In this document: one piece after another, positions 20,025-28,287 of the stretch | Layout of the letters: every line of letters starts with the position of its first letter | Position numbering within the stretch: the first letter of the stretch is position 1 | Assembly (NCBI GenBank): GCA_038521825.1 | Contig: JBCBKL010000004.1 | Span: forward strand, 62,001-126,000 | Direction of reading: 5' to 3' | DNA length: 64,000 nucleotides | Origin: JBCBKL01 sp038521825 | GTDB taxonomy: Bacteria > Pseudomonadota > Alphaproteobacteria > Rhodobacterales > Rhodobacteraceae | Position numbers and translations under genes: made by a program | Notes under the pieces: generated by a model | Databases searched by the model: none | What the model saw: only the letters and a program-made list of their open reading frames with translations | What the model was told of the DNA's origin: nothing

Positions 20025-21149
20025 ATGAGCTTTGAAACCCCAGGCCCCGTCGAACAGGACCTCGCCGCCGCGATTTCACCCATCGAAGAGATTATCGAAG
20101 AGGCGCGGCTGGGAAAGATGTTCATCCTCGTCGATCACGAGGATCGGGAGAACGAGGGCGATCTTGTCATCCCAGCCGATTTCGCCACGCCCGAAGCCGT
20201 GAATTTCATGGCGACCCATGGTCGGGGCCTGATCTGCTTGACCCTGCCGGCCGAACGCGTCGACCAGCTGGGACTGCCGATGATGGCGACCCACAACTCA
20301 TCGCGGCACGAAACAGCGTTCACCGTTTCGATCGAAGCGCGTGAGGGGGTAAGTACCGGCATCTCGGCCGCAGACCGGGCCCTGACGATCCGCACGGCGA
20401 TCAACCCGCAGGCGACCGGCGCCGATCTGGCCACGCCCGGCCACGTCTTTCCCTTACGGGCGCGCAAGGGTGGCGTGCTGGTCCGGGCCGGGCATACCGA
20501 AGCGGGTTGCGACGTGGCGCGTCTGGCGGGGCATTATCCGTCATCGGTGATTTGCGAGATCATGAAGGAAGACGGGTCGATGGCCCGCCTGCCGGATCTG
20601 GTCGATTACGCCAAGGACCATGGGCTGAAGATCGGGACAATCAGTGATCTGATCGCCTACCGCCGCCGCTATGACAATCTGGTGGTGCAAACGTCAGAGC
20701 GCACAGTCACCTCGCAGCATGGCGGCGAGTGGCACATGCGTATCTTTACCGACCAGACCTATGGGATCGAACACGTGGTGATGTCGAAAGGCGATATCAC
20801 CACGTCCGAACCGGTCCTCGTTCGGACCCATGCCCTTGCCGAGATTACAGATATTCTTGGCCTCGGCCCAAAGCCGGTTGGCGAATTGCCCCGCGCGATG
20901 GAGCTTATTGCCGAAGAAGGGCGGGGGGTTGTCTGCCTGTTTCGGCAGCCGCGCAAAGCGCTTTTTGACAGCGAAGATGAAGACGGCCCCAGGATCGTCA
21001 AGAACACTGGGTTGGGGGCGCAAATGCTGGCCTCTCTGGGGCTGAACAGGTTGATCCTGCTGACCGACAGCCCGCTTACCACTTATATGGGCCTTGATGC
21101 CTATGGCCTTGAAATCGTGGGTAAACGCCCGATCCTCGGAGAGAAATGA
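20025..21149 (+). CDS. ribB: 3,4-dihydroxy-2-butanone 4-phosphate synthase with degenerate GTP cyclohydrolase II domain
   Basis: A 374-residue two-domain protein. The N-terminal RibB half is complete (VDHEDRENEGDLV, GLICLTL, HTEAGCDVARLAG), so it can make the four-carbon precursor from ribulose 5-phosphate. The C-terminal half aligns with GTP cyclohydrolase II (EEGRGVVCLFRQ, GLGAQMLASLG, LLTDSP). It has lost the zinc cysteine cluster normally reading C...CDCG and the RQEGRG-type catalytic block. It is therefore a RibBX-like fusion whose second half should not hydrolyse GTP. A separate ribA is expected elsewhere. The ribH start overlaps its stop. Confidence 0.93.
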   Translation: MSFETPGPVEQDLAAAISPIEEIIEEARLGKMFILVDHEDRENEGDLVIPADFATPEAVNFMATHGRGLICLTLPAERVDQLGLPMMATHNSSRHETAFTVSIEAREGVSTGISAADRALTIRTAINPQATGADLATPGHVFPLRARKGGVLVRAGHTEAGCDVARLAGHYPSSVICEIMKEDGSMARLPDLVDYAKDHGLKIGTISDLIAYRRRYDNLVVQTSERTVTSQHGGEWHMRIFTDQTYGIEHVVMSKGDITTSEPVLVRTHALAEITDILGLGPKPVGELPRAMELIAEEGRGVVCLFRQPRKALFDSEDEDGPRIVKNTGLGAQMLASLGLNRLILLTDSPLTTYMGLDAYGLEIVGKRPILGEK

Positions 21150-21670
21150 TGGCCTCGATCGAACACCACATCCTGCCACGCCCCGAATTCGACAAGGCGG
21201 TGAAACTGTTGATCGTCGTCGCGCCCTACTACAAAGCCATTGCCGACGATCTGATCGCCGGGGCGCGGGCCGAGATCGAAGCCTGCGGTGGCACCCACGA
21301 CCTTGTCGAGGTGCCCGGCGCGCTTGAAGTGCCGACGGCCATCGGGATCGCCGAACGGATGTCGAACTTTGATGGCTACGTCGCCTTGGGTTGCGTGATC
21401 CGAGGTGAGACGACCCACTACGAAACGGTCTGCAATGACAGCTCCCGCGCGATCCAGTTACTGGGTCTTCAGGGTCTTTGCATCGGCAACGGCATCCTTA
21501 CGGTCGAGAACATCGAACAGGCGCAGGTGCGGGCAGATCCGGCCGAGCAAAACAAAGGCGGCGGTGCGGCTGCTGCGGCCTTGCACCTGATCGCTCTCAG
21601 CCGTAAGTGGGGTGCCCAGACCAAAGGTGTGGGATTCAAACCCTTGTCCGAGACCATCCAGATCGCTTGA
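21146..21670 (+). CDS. ribH: 6,7-dimethyl-8-ribityllumazine synthase
   Basis: A 174-residue lumazine synthase, the penultimate step of riboflavin synthesis. Visible family blocks are LIVVAPYYKAI, VPGALEVPTAI, ALGCVIRGETTHYE with the catalytic His, and GNGILTVENIEQA. Two adjacent ATG codons (21146 and 21149) can serve as start; both overlap the ribB stop. It ends with a TGATG overlap into nusB. Confidence 0.96.
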   Translation: MMASIEHHILPRPEFDKAVKLLIVVAPYYKAIADDLIAGARAEIEACGGTHDLVEVPGALEVPTAIGIAERMSNFDGYVALGCVIRGETTHYETVCNDSSRAIQLLGLQGLCIGNGILTVENIEQAQVRADPAEQNKGGGAAAAALHLIALSRKWGAQTKGVGFKPLSETIQIA

Positions 21671-22137
21671 TGCCCCTTTCCGGAAACCAGAAACGAAAAA
21701 TGCGGTCCGCCGCCCGGCTTTATGCCGTTCAGGCCCTGTTTCAGATGGAGCAGTCGGGCCAGACGGTGGATCAGGTCCGCCGCGAATTCCTCGATCACCG
21801 CTTTGGCGCTGTCTATGACGAGACCGAAATGAACGAGGGGGATCCGGATCATTTTGAGCGGGTCATGGAGGATGCGGTGAACTATCAGGCGCCGATCGAT
21901 CAAGCGACGGACCGGGCTCTGGTGGCGAAATGGCCGATTGCCCGGATCGATCCGACTCTGCGCGCGCTCTTTCGCGCGGCCGGTGCCGAGTTTCGGGATC
22001 GGAACACACCGCCGAAGGTGATCATCACCGAATATGTGGACGTGGCCCGCGCGTTCTTTCCCGATGGCAAGGAACCGAGCTTTGTGAACGCCGTTCTCGA
22101 CCATATGGCACGCGAAGCGAGACCCGAAGCGTTCTGA
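21670..22137 (+). CDS. nusB: Transcription antitermination factor NusB
   Basis: A 155-residue helical protein. The N-terminal RSAARLYAVQALFQMEQSG and the C-terminal ITEYVDVARAF...PSFVNAVLDHMARE are NusB signatures. NusB joins NusE and boxA RNA in rRNA antitermination complexes. The ATG overlaps the ribH stop by one base, continuing the classic ribH-nusB arrangement. Confidence 0.96.
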   Translation: MPLSGNQKRKMRSAARLYAVQALFQMEQSGQTVDQVRREFLDHRFGAVYDETEMNEGDPDHFERVMEDAVNYQAPIDQATDRALVAKWPIARIDPTLRALFRAAGAEFRDRNTPPKVIITEYVDVARAFFPDGKEPSFVNAVLDHMAREARPEAF

Positions 22138-22174
22138 GCTTGGACGCCACGCGCCGGCGCGCTACCCTTTCTCC

Positions 22175-22420
22175 ATGTCCAAGCGGCTTCCATCCCTGGT
22201 CCGACTGTTCATCGTGAACGGCTTGATGGGTTTCGGCATCTCGGCCGTGTTCGTAGCATTGCTGATGTGGTTCGACGTGATGAACTTGCGCCATCTGGTC
22301 TGGAACACCGCCGACGGTCCCTTTGCCCTTTTTGTAGTCTGGATGCTCAACGGGCTGTTGTTCGGGGCCATACAAATCGGCTACGTCGTCATGACGATTG
22401 GCGGGGATGACCGCCCCTAG
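22175..22420 (+). CDS. Small integral membrane protein of unknown function
   Basis: An 81-residue protein with two predicted membrane helices (LFIVNGLMGFGISAVFVALL and FALFVVWMLNGLLFGAIQIG). It follows nusB by 37 bases on the same strand. No family was recognised. It may simply be the last member of the rib operon. Confidence 0.7.
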   Translation: MSKRLPSLVRLFIVNGLMGFGISAVFVALLMWFDVMNLRHLVWNTADGPFALFVVWMLNGLLFGAIQIGYVVMTIGGDDRP

Positions 22421-22435
22421 ACGACGGAAGATTTC

Positions 22436-23392
22436 ATGCGCGCAATGCAATTGGTTAAGCTGGGCCAGCCGCTCCAGCTTGTGGATGTGGATCGGCCCGA
22501 ACCCGGGGCTGGCGAGGTCCTTGTCCGGATCGAAGCCTGCGGTCTGAATTTCGGCGATACACTGATTATCAAGGGCACCTACCAGGAAAAACCGCCATTG
22601 CCTGCAACGCTGGGGATGGAGATCAGTGGCGTGGTCGAAGCTGTGGGCGAGGGTGCCGCGCTCAAGGTCGGGCAGCGTGTCGCGTCCTATACCGGTTTCG
22701 GCGGGCTTGCCGAATACGCCGCCATACCCGAAGTGATCTGCGTACCCATCCCCGATAGCATGAGCGCGGTGGATGCGGCAGCGTTCCTGGTTGCCTATGG
22801 CACGAGTCACGTTGCACTGGATTACAAGGCCCATCTCCGACCGGGCGAGACCTTGTTGGTGCTCGGCGCGTCTGGGGGCGTGGGGCTAACGGCGGTTGAA
22901 TTGGGCAAGGTGATGGGCGCCAAGGTGATCGCCTGCGCCCGCGGTGCCAAGAAGCTGGATATCGCGCGGCAGGCCGGTGCGGATCATCTGATCGACAGCG
23001 ACAAGGATGATCTGCGGGCCGAGGTCAGGGCGCTTGGCGGGGCGGACGTTGTCTATGATCCGATTGGTGGGGCGCTTTTTGATGCGGCCCTTCGCGCTTG
23101 CAACCGCGAGGCGCGTCTGCTGCCACTGGGCTTTGCCAGCGGAGACATCCCGCAGATCCCGGCGAATTACCTTCTGGTCAAGAACCTCACCGTTCTGGGC
23201 CTTTACTGGGGCGGATATGCAGCTTTGCGGCCCTCGGTACTGACCGACAGTTTCCGGGTGCTTTTCGGCTGGTACGATCAGGGCAAGTTGGCCCCGCATG
23301 TCAGCCATACCCGGCCCTTGGAACAGGCGAACGAGGCGCTTGACCTGCTGCGGACGCGGAAGGCAACGGGCAAGGTGATTGTTACGATTTAG
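22436..23392 (+). CDS. NADPH:quinone oxidoreductase-type MDR protein
   Basis: A 318-residue medium-chain dehydrogenase/reductase of the zinc-free quinone oxidoreductase branch. The GroES-like N-terminal domain includes ACGLNFGDTLIIKG. The Rossmann domain begins at GASGGVGLTAVELGK near residue 145. No structural or catalytic zinc cysteines are visible. The family reduces quinones or enoyl compounds with NADPH. ATG at 22436 is used; ATG at 22445 is an alternative. Confidence 0.88.
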   Translation: MRAMQLVKLGQPLQLVDVDRPEPGAGEVLVRIEACGLNFGDTLIIKGTYQEKPPLPATLGMEISGVVEAVGEGAALKVGQRVASYTGFGGLAEYAAIPEVICVPIPDSMSAVDAAAFLVAYGTSHVALDYKAHLRPGETLLVLGASGGVGLTAVELGKVMGAKVIACARGAKKLDIARQAGADHLIDSDKDDLRAEVRALGGADVVYDPIGGALFDAALRACNREARLLPLGFASGDIPQIPANYLLVKNLTVLGLYWGGYAALRPSVLTDSFRVLFGWYDQGKLAPHVSHTRPLEQANEALDLLRTRKATGKVIVTI

Positions 23393-23669
23393 GGTCTGCT
23401 TTTCGGCACGCGTGTCATCGGCAACCGTGCCCGGTCTGTCGGACTGGAACGTAAGAGATGATGTCGACATTGGGGTCAAAAATGCGGGCTGCGACCGCAG
23501 CAAGTCGACCATGTCCTGGAGGTCAACTATGGACCGTCTTCGGACTGCGTGGTTGCCGGGCTTTTTCAAGATGCTGGGCTAGCTCCGAAGTCTATAGTGA
23601 GGCCAAAGCGCATGTTTTCATACATTGCATGAATGTCGGCTTCCGTGCGGTGCCGACCGGATCGCCAGG
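23393..23669. other. Intergenic region, no gene supported
   Basis: This gap lies between the oxidoreductase gene and the end of the convergent tetR-type gene. Short frames exist, including a 17-codon ATG frame at 23530 behind GGAGG. None has family resemblance or enough length to be called. Confidence 0.4.
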
Positions 23670-24263
23670 TCAGTTGTCGAGCCAACTTTCCATCGTCTTC
23701 CGCAATACCGCAGCGCCCGCAGCCGCAGGGTTGGTCCCCTCGTTGAGGCATTGAGCAGCAAGCGCACCCCAGACAACACAAACCAGGAACTCCGCTGTGC
23801 TTTCGATGTCGATGGTCGGGCCAAGCCGACCTGATGCCCTGTCGCGGTCGAGCGCTGTCCTGGCCTTCCGGGAAAGCATCTGCCGGTAGCCGCGCACAAG
23901 CTGCAGGTGGCGATCCTCTAGTGCGGCGCTGTGCGTCGCCGCGCTGACCATCAGGCACCCTGCGGGCTGTCCGGCGGTCCTGTCGCTGCCCTCCATCATA
24001 GCTGCGATGACCTCGGCAAGCGCATCGATGCCGCGATCGTTCGTCGCCGCATCGATCTGCGCCTCGACCGACTGATGATACAGTTTCAAACTGTCCAGAA
24101 ACATGTCGGGCTTGTTGCCGAAGGAATTGTACAGACTTGTCCGCACCAGCGACGTCGCCCGCTCCAGATCGGTGAGGCTGGTGCCTTCATAGCCCCTTAG
24201 CCAGAATTCGCGCAGGATGGCTGCGCGCGCCGTTTCCAGATTGAACCCAAGGCTTCTCGGCAT
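23670..24263 (-). CDS. TetR-family transcriptional regulator
   Basis: A 197-residue repressor-type protein. The N-terminal helix-turn-helix reads AAILREFWLRGYEGTSLTDLERATSLVRTSLYNSFGNK, the usual TetR DNA-binding layout. The C-terminal ligand domain resembles the branch that ends in a TetR_C_16/33-like fold. ATG at 24263 is chosen over ATG at 24278 because GGAG lies 9 bases before it. It is divergent from the MAPEG gene, with a perfect 18-bp palindrome between them, so it probably represses itself and that gene. Confidence 0.9.
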   Translation of the reverse strand: MPRSLGFNLETARAAILREFWLRGYEGTSLTDLERATSLVRTSLYNSFGNKPDMFLDSLKLYHQSVEAQIDAATNDRGIDALAEVIAAMMEGSDRTAGQPAGCLMVSAATHSAALEDRHLQLVRGYRQMLSRKARTALDRDRASGRLGPTIDIESTAEFLVCVVWGALAAQCLNEGTNPAAAGAAVLRKTMESWLDN

Positions 24264-24319
24264 TCTGTACCGCTCCAAACAAAATAATTGACAGGCCGAG
24301 GGAACTCCGGATAGTCAAT

Positions 24320-24337
24320 TTGTATCGCGCGATACAA
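24320..24337. promoter_or_regulatory. Perfect 18-bp palindrome, likely operator of the adjacent TetR-type regulator
   Basis: TTGTATCGCGCGATACAA is its own reverse complement over all 18 bases. It lies in the 105-base gap between the divergent regulator and MAPEG genes, 31 bases before the MAPEG start. Its size and symmetry fit TetR-family operators. Binding is inferred. Confidence 0.75.
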
Positions 24338-24368
24338 TACACAGATCGACCCCGAAAGGAACACGCAA

Positions 24369-24764
24369 ATGACCGTCGAAATGATCTCACTTCTCGTATT
24401 TCTGGCCATCTTCGCAGCCCTGTTGCTGATGCAGCCCCTGGTACTAGCGAAGGCAAATGGCATGCAATACGTCATGGGAAACCGTGACAGCGGAACAGCG
24501 ACTGAGCACCCCGCAGCGGGCCGTCTTGCCCGGACCGTGAACAACAGTATGGAGGCCGCGGTTCTGTTCGTGCCCCTTGTGTTTGCCTCGCAGGTTCTTG
24601 GGACATCCAATGCGCTGACGCAGTACGGGGCCGTCGCCTTCGTTGCCGCGCGTCTGGCCTATGCGGTGCTCTATCCGCTCGGCATCGTCGGCCTTCGCAC
24701 GCTGGTATGGAACGTGGGTCTCGCGTCGCTGGCCGCAATGGCTGCGGGTCTACTGGTCGCCTAG
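24369..24764 (+). CDS. MAPEG family membrane protein
   Basis: A 131-residue integral membrane protein with four hydrophobic helices. It has the MAPEG-like pattern GRLARTVNNSMEAAVLFVPLVF near residue 58. The family (membrane-associated proteins in eicosanoid and glutathione metabolism) often has glutathione transferase or peroxidase activity on hydrophobic compounds. AAGGA lies 8 bases before the ATG. Control by the divergent TetR-type protein through the palindrome fits detoxification of an inducing compound, which is not identified. Confidence 0.85.
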   Translation: MTVEMISLLVFLAIFAALLLMQPLVLAKANGMQYVMGNRDSGTATEHPAAGRLARTVNNSMEAAVLFVPLVFASQVLGTSNALTQYGAVAFVAARLAYAVLYPLGIVGLRTLVWNVGLASLAAMAAGLLVA

Positions 24765-25026
24765 CCGCGCCCAAGGGTCTCGGAACGGGCTTCTTCAAAT
24801 GGCTGACAATGGTCTGCGCTGTCCCCAAGGCCGGCAATGAGACGCGCATTCTCGACGTTTGAGCCGCATTTGCCGGATGCCTGCAATCAGTCTGATCGAG
24901 GCGCATCGCCCCTTCGGCACAGTGTGGTCAGCACTCGATCATCGAAAGCCATACGAGCGACAAGAAGCCCGTACACCCGAAGGATTCTGTGTTACCCTTC
25001 AACCATTGGTTAAGGGAGCATTGGAC

Positions 25027-26193
25027 ATGCGCATTGCGGCTTACAACGTCGAAAACCTCTTCGATCGGGCCAAAGTGTTTAACGATGAAACCGATGCGCA
25101 TCAGGACGTACTGGATGCCCACGCGGAACTGAACACCCTCTTTGAACGGGACACCTACAGCGACGCCGACAAGGCCCGGATGCTGGTGATCATGGAAAGC
25201 CTTGGCATCCTGAACGACAATGACGGGCGGTTCGTTCGTCTGCGCAAGATCCGTGGCCGGATCATCCGCCGCCCCCGCGATAGAACCAAGCCGCGCGAGA
25301 TCGTGGCGGGTGGTCGTGACGACTGGATCGGGTGGGTTGAGTTGAAGACCGAACCGGTGGACGAAATCGCCATGATGCTGACGGCCCGGGTCATGTTTGA
25401 CGCGGGGGCTGACATTCTGGGCGTTGTCGAAGCCGAGAACCGCCCGGTTCTGAAACGCTTTCAGGAGGACATGGCCCGCAAGTTGGGCCTGTCTGAAACC
25501 TATGCTCACCTCATGCTGGTCGACGGCAACGACGCGCGTGGGATCGATGTGGGGCTGGCGACGCGGGCGGGCTTTCCCATCGAACGGGTCCGCAGCCACG
25601 TCGACAAGCTGCGCGGCGAGGATCCGGAGGATGTGCCGACGGCGGCGGATCAGCCGATCTTCAGCCGCGATTGCCCGGAATACGAGGTCAAGACCCCGTC
25701 GGGGGAAACGATCATGGTGCTGGTCAATCACTTCAAATCGAAATTCGGGGGGAACTCACCCTCGTCACGGGCCAAACGCATCGCTCAGGCACGGGCCGTG
25801 ACGCGCTATTATCAGCGATTGCGCGACGAGGGATTTGAGAACATCGCCGTGCTGGGCGATCTGAACGACACGCCCGACAGCGAGGAACTGCAGCAGCTTT
25901 TGTCGACCGAGTTGCGCGATATATCGGAGCATCCGCAATTCACGGTGGAATTCGCCGTTGCCGACGCTGACAACAAGGGGCATGGCACCTTTGGCCTAGG
26001 CAATGACAACGACAAGATCGACTATTTGTTGCTGTCACCTGCGCTCTTCGCCCGTGCGACTGGCGGCGGCATCTTTCGCAAAGGGGCCTGGCCAGGATCC
26101 CGCCCGCCCCGGTGGGCGGTTTATCCCGAGCTTACGGAAAAGCATCACGCGGCCTCGGACCACCATCTCATTTTTGCAGACATTGATATTTGA
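25027..26193 (+). CDS. Endonuclease/exonuclease/phosphatase (EEP) superfamily protein
   Basis: A 388-residue protein of the DNase I-like EEP fold. Ordered active-site blocks are visible: MRIAAYNVENLFD at the N terminus, a VVEAENR metal-binding glutamate, VNHFKSKFGG, LGDLNDTPDSEE, and the C-terminal DHHLIFADI histidine motif. No signal peptide is seen, so it is probably cytoplasmic. ATG at 25027 is fixed by AAGGGAG upstream and by the canonical AYNVENLFD start. A 22-base gap links it to a thermonuclease-like gene, making a two-nuclease operon. Substrate (DNA, RNA or lipid phosphate) cannot be told from the sequence. Confidence 0.88.
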   Translation: MRIAAYNVENLFDRAKVFNDETDAHQDVLDAHAELNTLFERDTYSDADKARMLVIMESLGILNDNDGRFVRLRKIRGRIIRRPRDRTKPREIVAGGRDDWIGWVELKTEPVDEIAMMLTARVMFDAGADILGVVEAENRPVLKRFQEDMARKLGLSETYAHLMLVDGNDARGIDVGLATRAGFPIERVRSHVDKLRGEDPEDVPTAADQPIFSRDCPEYEVKTPSGETIMVLVNHFKSKFGGNSPSSRAKRIAQARAVTRYYQRLRDEGFENIAVLGDLNDTPDSEELQQLLSTELRDISEHPQFTVEFAVADADNKGHGTFGLGNDNDKIDYLLLSPALFARATGGGIFRKGAWPGSRPPRWAVYPELTEKHHAASDHHLIFADIDI

Positions 26194-26215
26194 AGCAGCC
26201 AATAGGAGCACATTC

Positions 26216-27175
26216 ATGCCCGGGACATCCTTTACAACCAAGGTTGATCGCGTTGTCGATGGCGATACCGTCCGCGTCTTTCTGAACGACGGGGATACGA
26301 AGTCTGAAAGCCTGCGTATCCTTTCGCTCGACACCGAAGAGGTCAATGCAGGATCCAAACCCGTCACCCCGCTGGGCCGCGCGGCGTCCGACCGGGCCAA
26401 CGAGCTGATCAAGCCCGGCGATACGATCAGACTGATCCTACCTGGCAATGAACCGCGCGACGATGCGATCGAGAAGTACCGCGGCAATTTTGGTCGCTTG
26501 CTGTGCTATCTCGAACTGGAGGACGGCACCGATTTTCAGGAGCTGATGATCCGCGAAGGCTGGTCGCCCTACTTCCAGAAATATGGCTATGCCCAGTTCT
26601 CAACCCTGCACCAGCGCTATCTCGCGGCGGAGCGCGACGCCCAGATGAACCTCACCGGCGTCTGGGATCAGGTTGGTAACAATGGCTCGGTCCTGCGTGA
26701 CTATGCGACCCTCGGCGTCTGGTGGGATCTGCGGGCCCGCATCATCGAAGGATATCGCGAGATCAAGCGCCGCAGCCCCGAGGTGAACCTGTTCAACACC
26801 CGCCTCGATTACACCCGGCTGGTCGAGATCGCGAAGGCCAAGCAGGAAACGATAGTCTTCATGGAGCTGCGGGATTTTACTCCAACCGATGGCGACCACG
26901 TCCTGTTCTTTACCGGCAGCCGCGCTCAGCCCTATCAGCTATTCATTCCGGGCGGCAATTCGGGGGAGGGTGAAGAGATCATGCGCCTGATCCTGACCCG
27001 CTACCGGGCGGATGGTGAAAGCACGCCGCGCCGATCCTATGCCTATGTCACCGGCCCGACCAAGATATTCCCGGATGATGAGACCGGCCGCCCCGAGATC
27101 ATCGTGACAGACCCCGCGCAGATCACCGACTGGCCTGCAGCGACGCTGGAGCGGGCCGGCTTGACCATCGGTTAG
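26216..27175 (+). CDS. Thermonuclease (SNase)-domain protein with C-terminal extension
   Basis: A 319-residue protein. Residues about 6-150 form an SNase domain: VDRVVDGDTVRVFL, LRILSLDTEEV, FGRLLCYLELEDG and the late LAAERDAQMNLTGVW. The remaining 160 residues contain a beta-rich stretch (ETIVFMELRDFTPTDGDHVLF...YVTGPTKIFPDDETGRPEI) that looks like an OB-type nucleic-acid-binding domain. There is no signal peptide, unlike secreted SNases. It is probably co-transcribed with the EEP gene and overlaps the convergent transporter gene by 4 bases. Confidence 0.88.
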   Translation: MPGTSFTTKVDRVVDGDTVRVFLNDGDTKSESLRILSLDTEEVNAGSKPVTPLGRAASDRANELIKPGDTIRLILPGNEPRDDAIEKYRGNFGRLLCYLELEDGTDFQELMIREGWSPYFQKYGYAQFSTLHQRYLAAERDAQMNLTGVWDQVGNNGSVLRDYATLGVWWDLRARIIEGYREIKRRSPEVNLFNTRLDYTRLVEIAKAKQETIVFMELRDFTPTDGDHVLFFTGSRAQPYQLFIPGGNSGEGEEIMRLILTRYRADGESTPRRSYAYVTGPTKIFPDDETGRPEIIVTDPAQITDWPAATLERAGLTIG

Positions 27176-28158
27176 CGGTTCGCGGTTTGCCCAACGACCT
27201 GTGACAGGGGCCTGCGCGCGCGCCGCCGTTCGCGCAGGAATACGAACAGACCCGACCCGAGGATAAGCGCGATACCGGCCCAGACCTCCCAGTCCGGCAG
27301 GTCACCGAAGATCACGAACCCCCAGAAGACCGCCAGCGGCAGGCCGACATATTCGAATGGGGCGATCGTCGCCGCGTCTGCGAGCCTGTAGGCTTGGCCA
27401 AGACAATAGGCGACGATTGCGATGGCAAAGCCGACCGAAATGAACGTGATCCAGTCCCCGGGTTCCGGCCAGATCCACGCACGGAAGAGGAATTCGACCG
27501 AGGCATTCGACGTGTCCCTGGCATATCGGCCGTCACCCGCGAAAAGATAGAACAGCGAAGAGACGATGATGAAGGTGGTCTGGATATAGACCGCCATTGC
27601 GCTGGCCCGCGCCATCACCCCTAGCTTGCGCGTCAGCACCTGGTTCAGGGCATAGGCCGCTGCGGCCAGAACCGGCAGGAGCAGCACGACCCGGCTGACC
27701 TCAAGCGTTTCGCTGCCCTCCCATGGTCGTTGCATGAGAAGAACCCCCACAAATCCAATCACGATGGCAGTCAGGCGTGCCGGCCCCACCCGTTCACCGA
27801 GGATCGGTATCGAAAGCAGGGTGATCAGCAGGGGGGCGACAAAGAAGAGGGCCGTCGCCTCGGCCAGCGGTAGGACCGCGAGCGCCAGAAAGAACGTCAT
27901 GTTGGCAATCACGATCAACAGACCGCGCAGGGCATGCAGCCACGGATCCCGCGTCTTCAGGATCTTCCATCCGCCTTCGACCTGCACCAGCGCAAGGCAC
28001 AGAATCAGGCCGATGCTCGACCTTACAAAGATGATCTGGTGCAGGGGATAGCCACCGGACAACCGTTTGATCAGAACATCGTTCACCGAAATGAAGAAGA
28101 TGCCCGTCATGATCAGCGCGATGCCCAGCCCCGCGCGGTTTTGCGGCCTTTGTGTCAT
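27172..28158 (-). CDS. EamA-family drug/metabolite transporter
   Basis: A 328-residue inner-membrane protein with about ten hydrophobic helices in two EamA repeats; the second begins around LLLPVLAAAAYALNQVLTRK. The DMT superfamily exports small metabolites or amino acids; the substrate is not predictable. ATG at 28158 is chosen because the upstream extension in the same frame lacks membrane-protein character. It ends in a basic tail (RERRRARR). Confidence 0.88.
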   Translation of the reverse strand: MTQRPQNRAGLGIALIMTGIFFISVNDVLIKRLSGGYPLHQIIFVRSSIGLILCLALVQVEGGWKILKTRDPWLHALRGLLIVIANMTFFLALAVLPLAEATALFFVAPLLITLLSIPILGERVGPARLTAIVIGFVGVLLMQRPWEGSETLEVSRVVLLLPVLAAAAYALNQVLTRKLGVMARASAMAVYIQTTFIIVSSLFYLFAGDGRYARDTSNASVEFLFRAWIWPEPGDWITFISVGFAIAIVAYCLGQAYRLADAATIAPFEYVGLPLAVFWGFVIFGDLPDWEVWAGIALILGSGLFVFLRERRRARRPLSQVVGQTANR

Positions 28159-28287
28159 GCGGCCAGTCGTATCACGCGGTGCGCCAGTGTCATGTCTGAA
28201 TACGGCGCACAACGGGCTGTGCAAATCTGCTCTGGTTCTTCCGGCTGACGCATCCTAAGTCTGGCCAGGTCAAAAACGGAGCGAACC

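Noticed and set aside
23530..23583. 17-codon frame with a GGAGG ribosome binding site
   Set aside because: Too short and without homology or conserved context; also read as the tail of a longer non-coding-looking frame.
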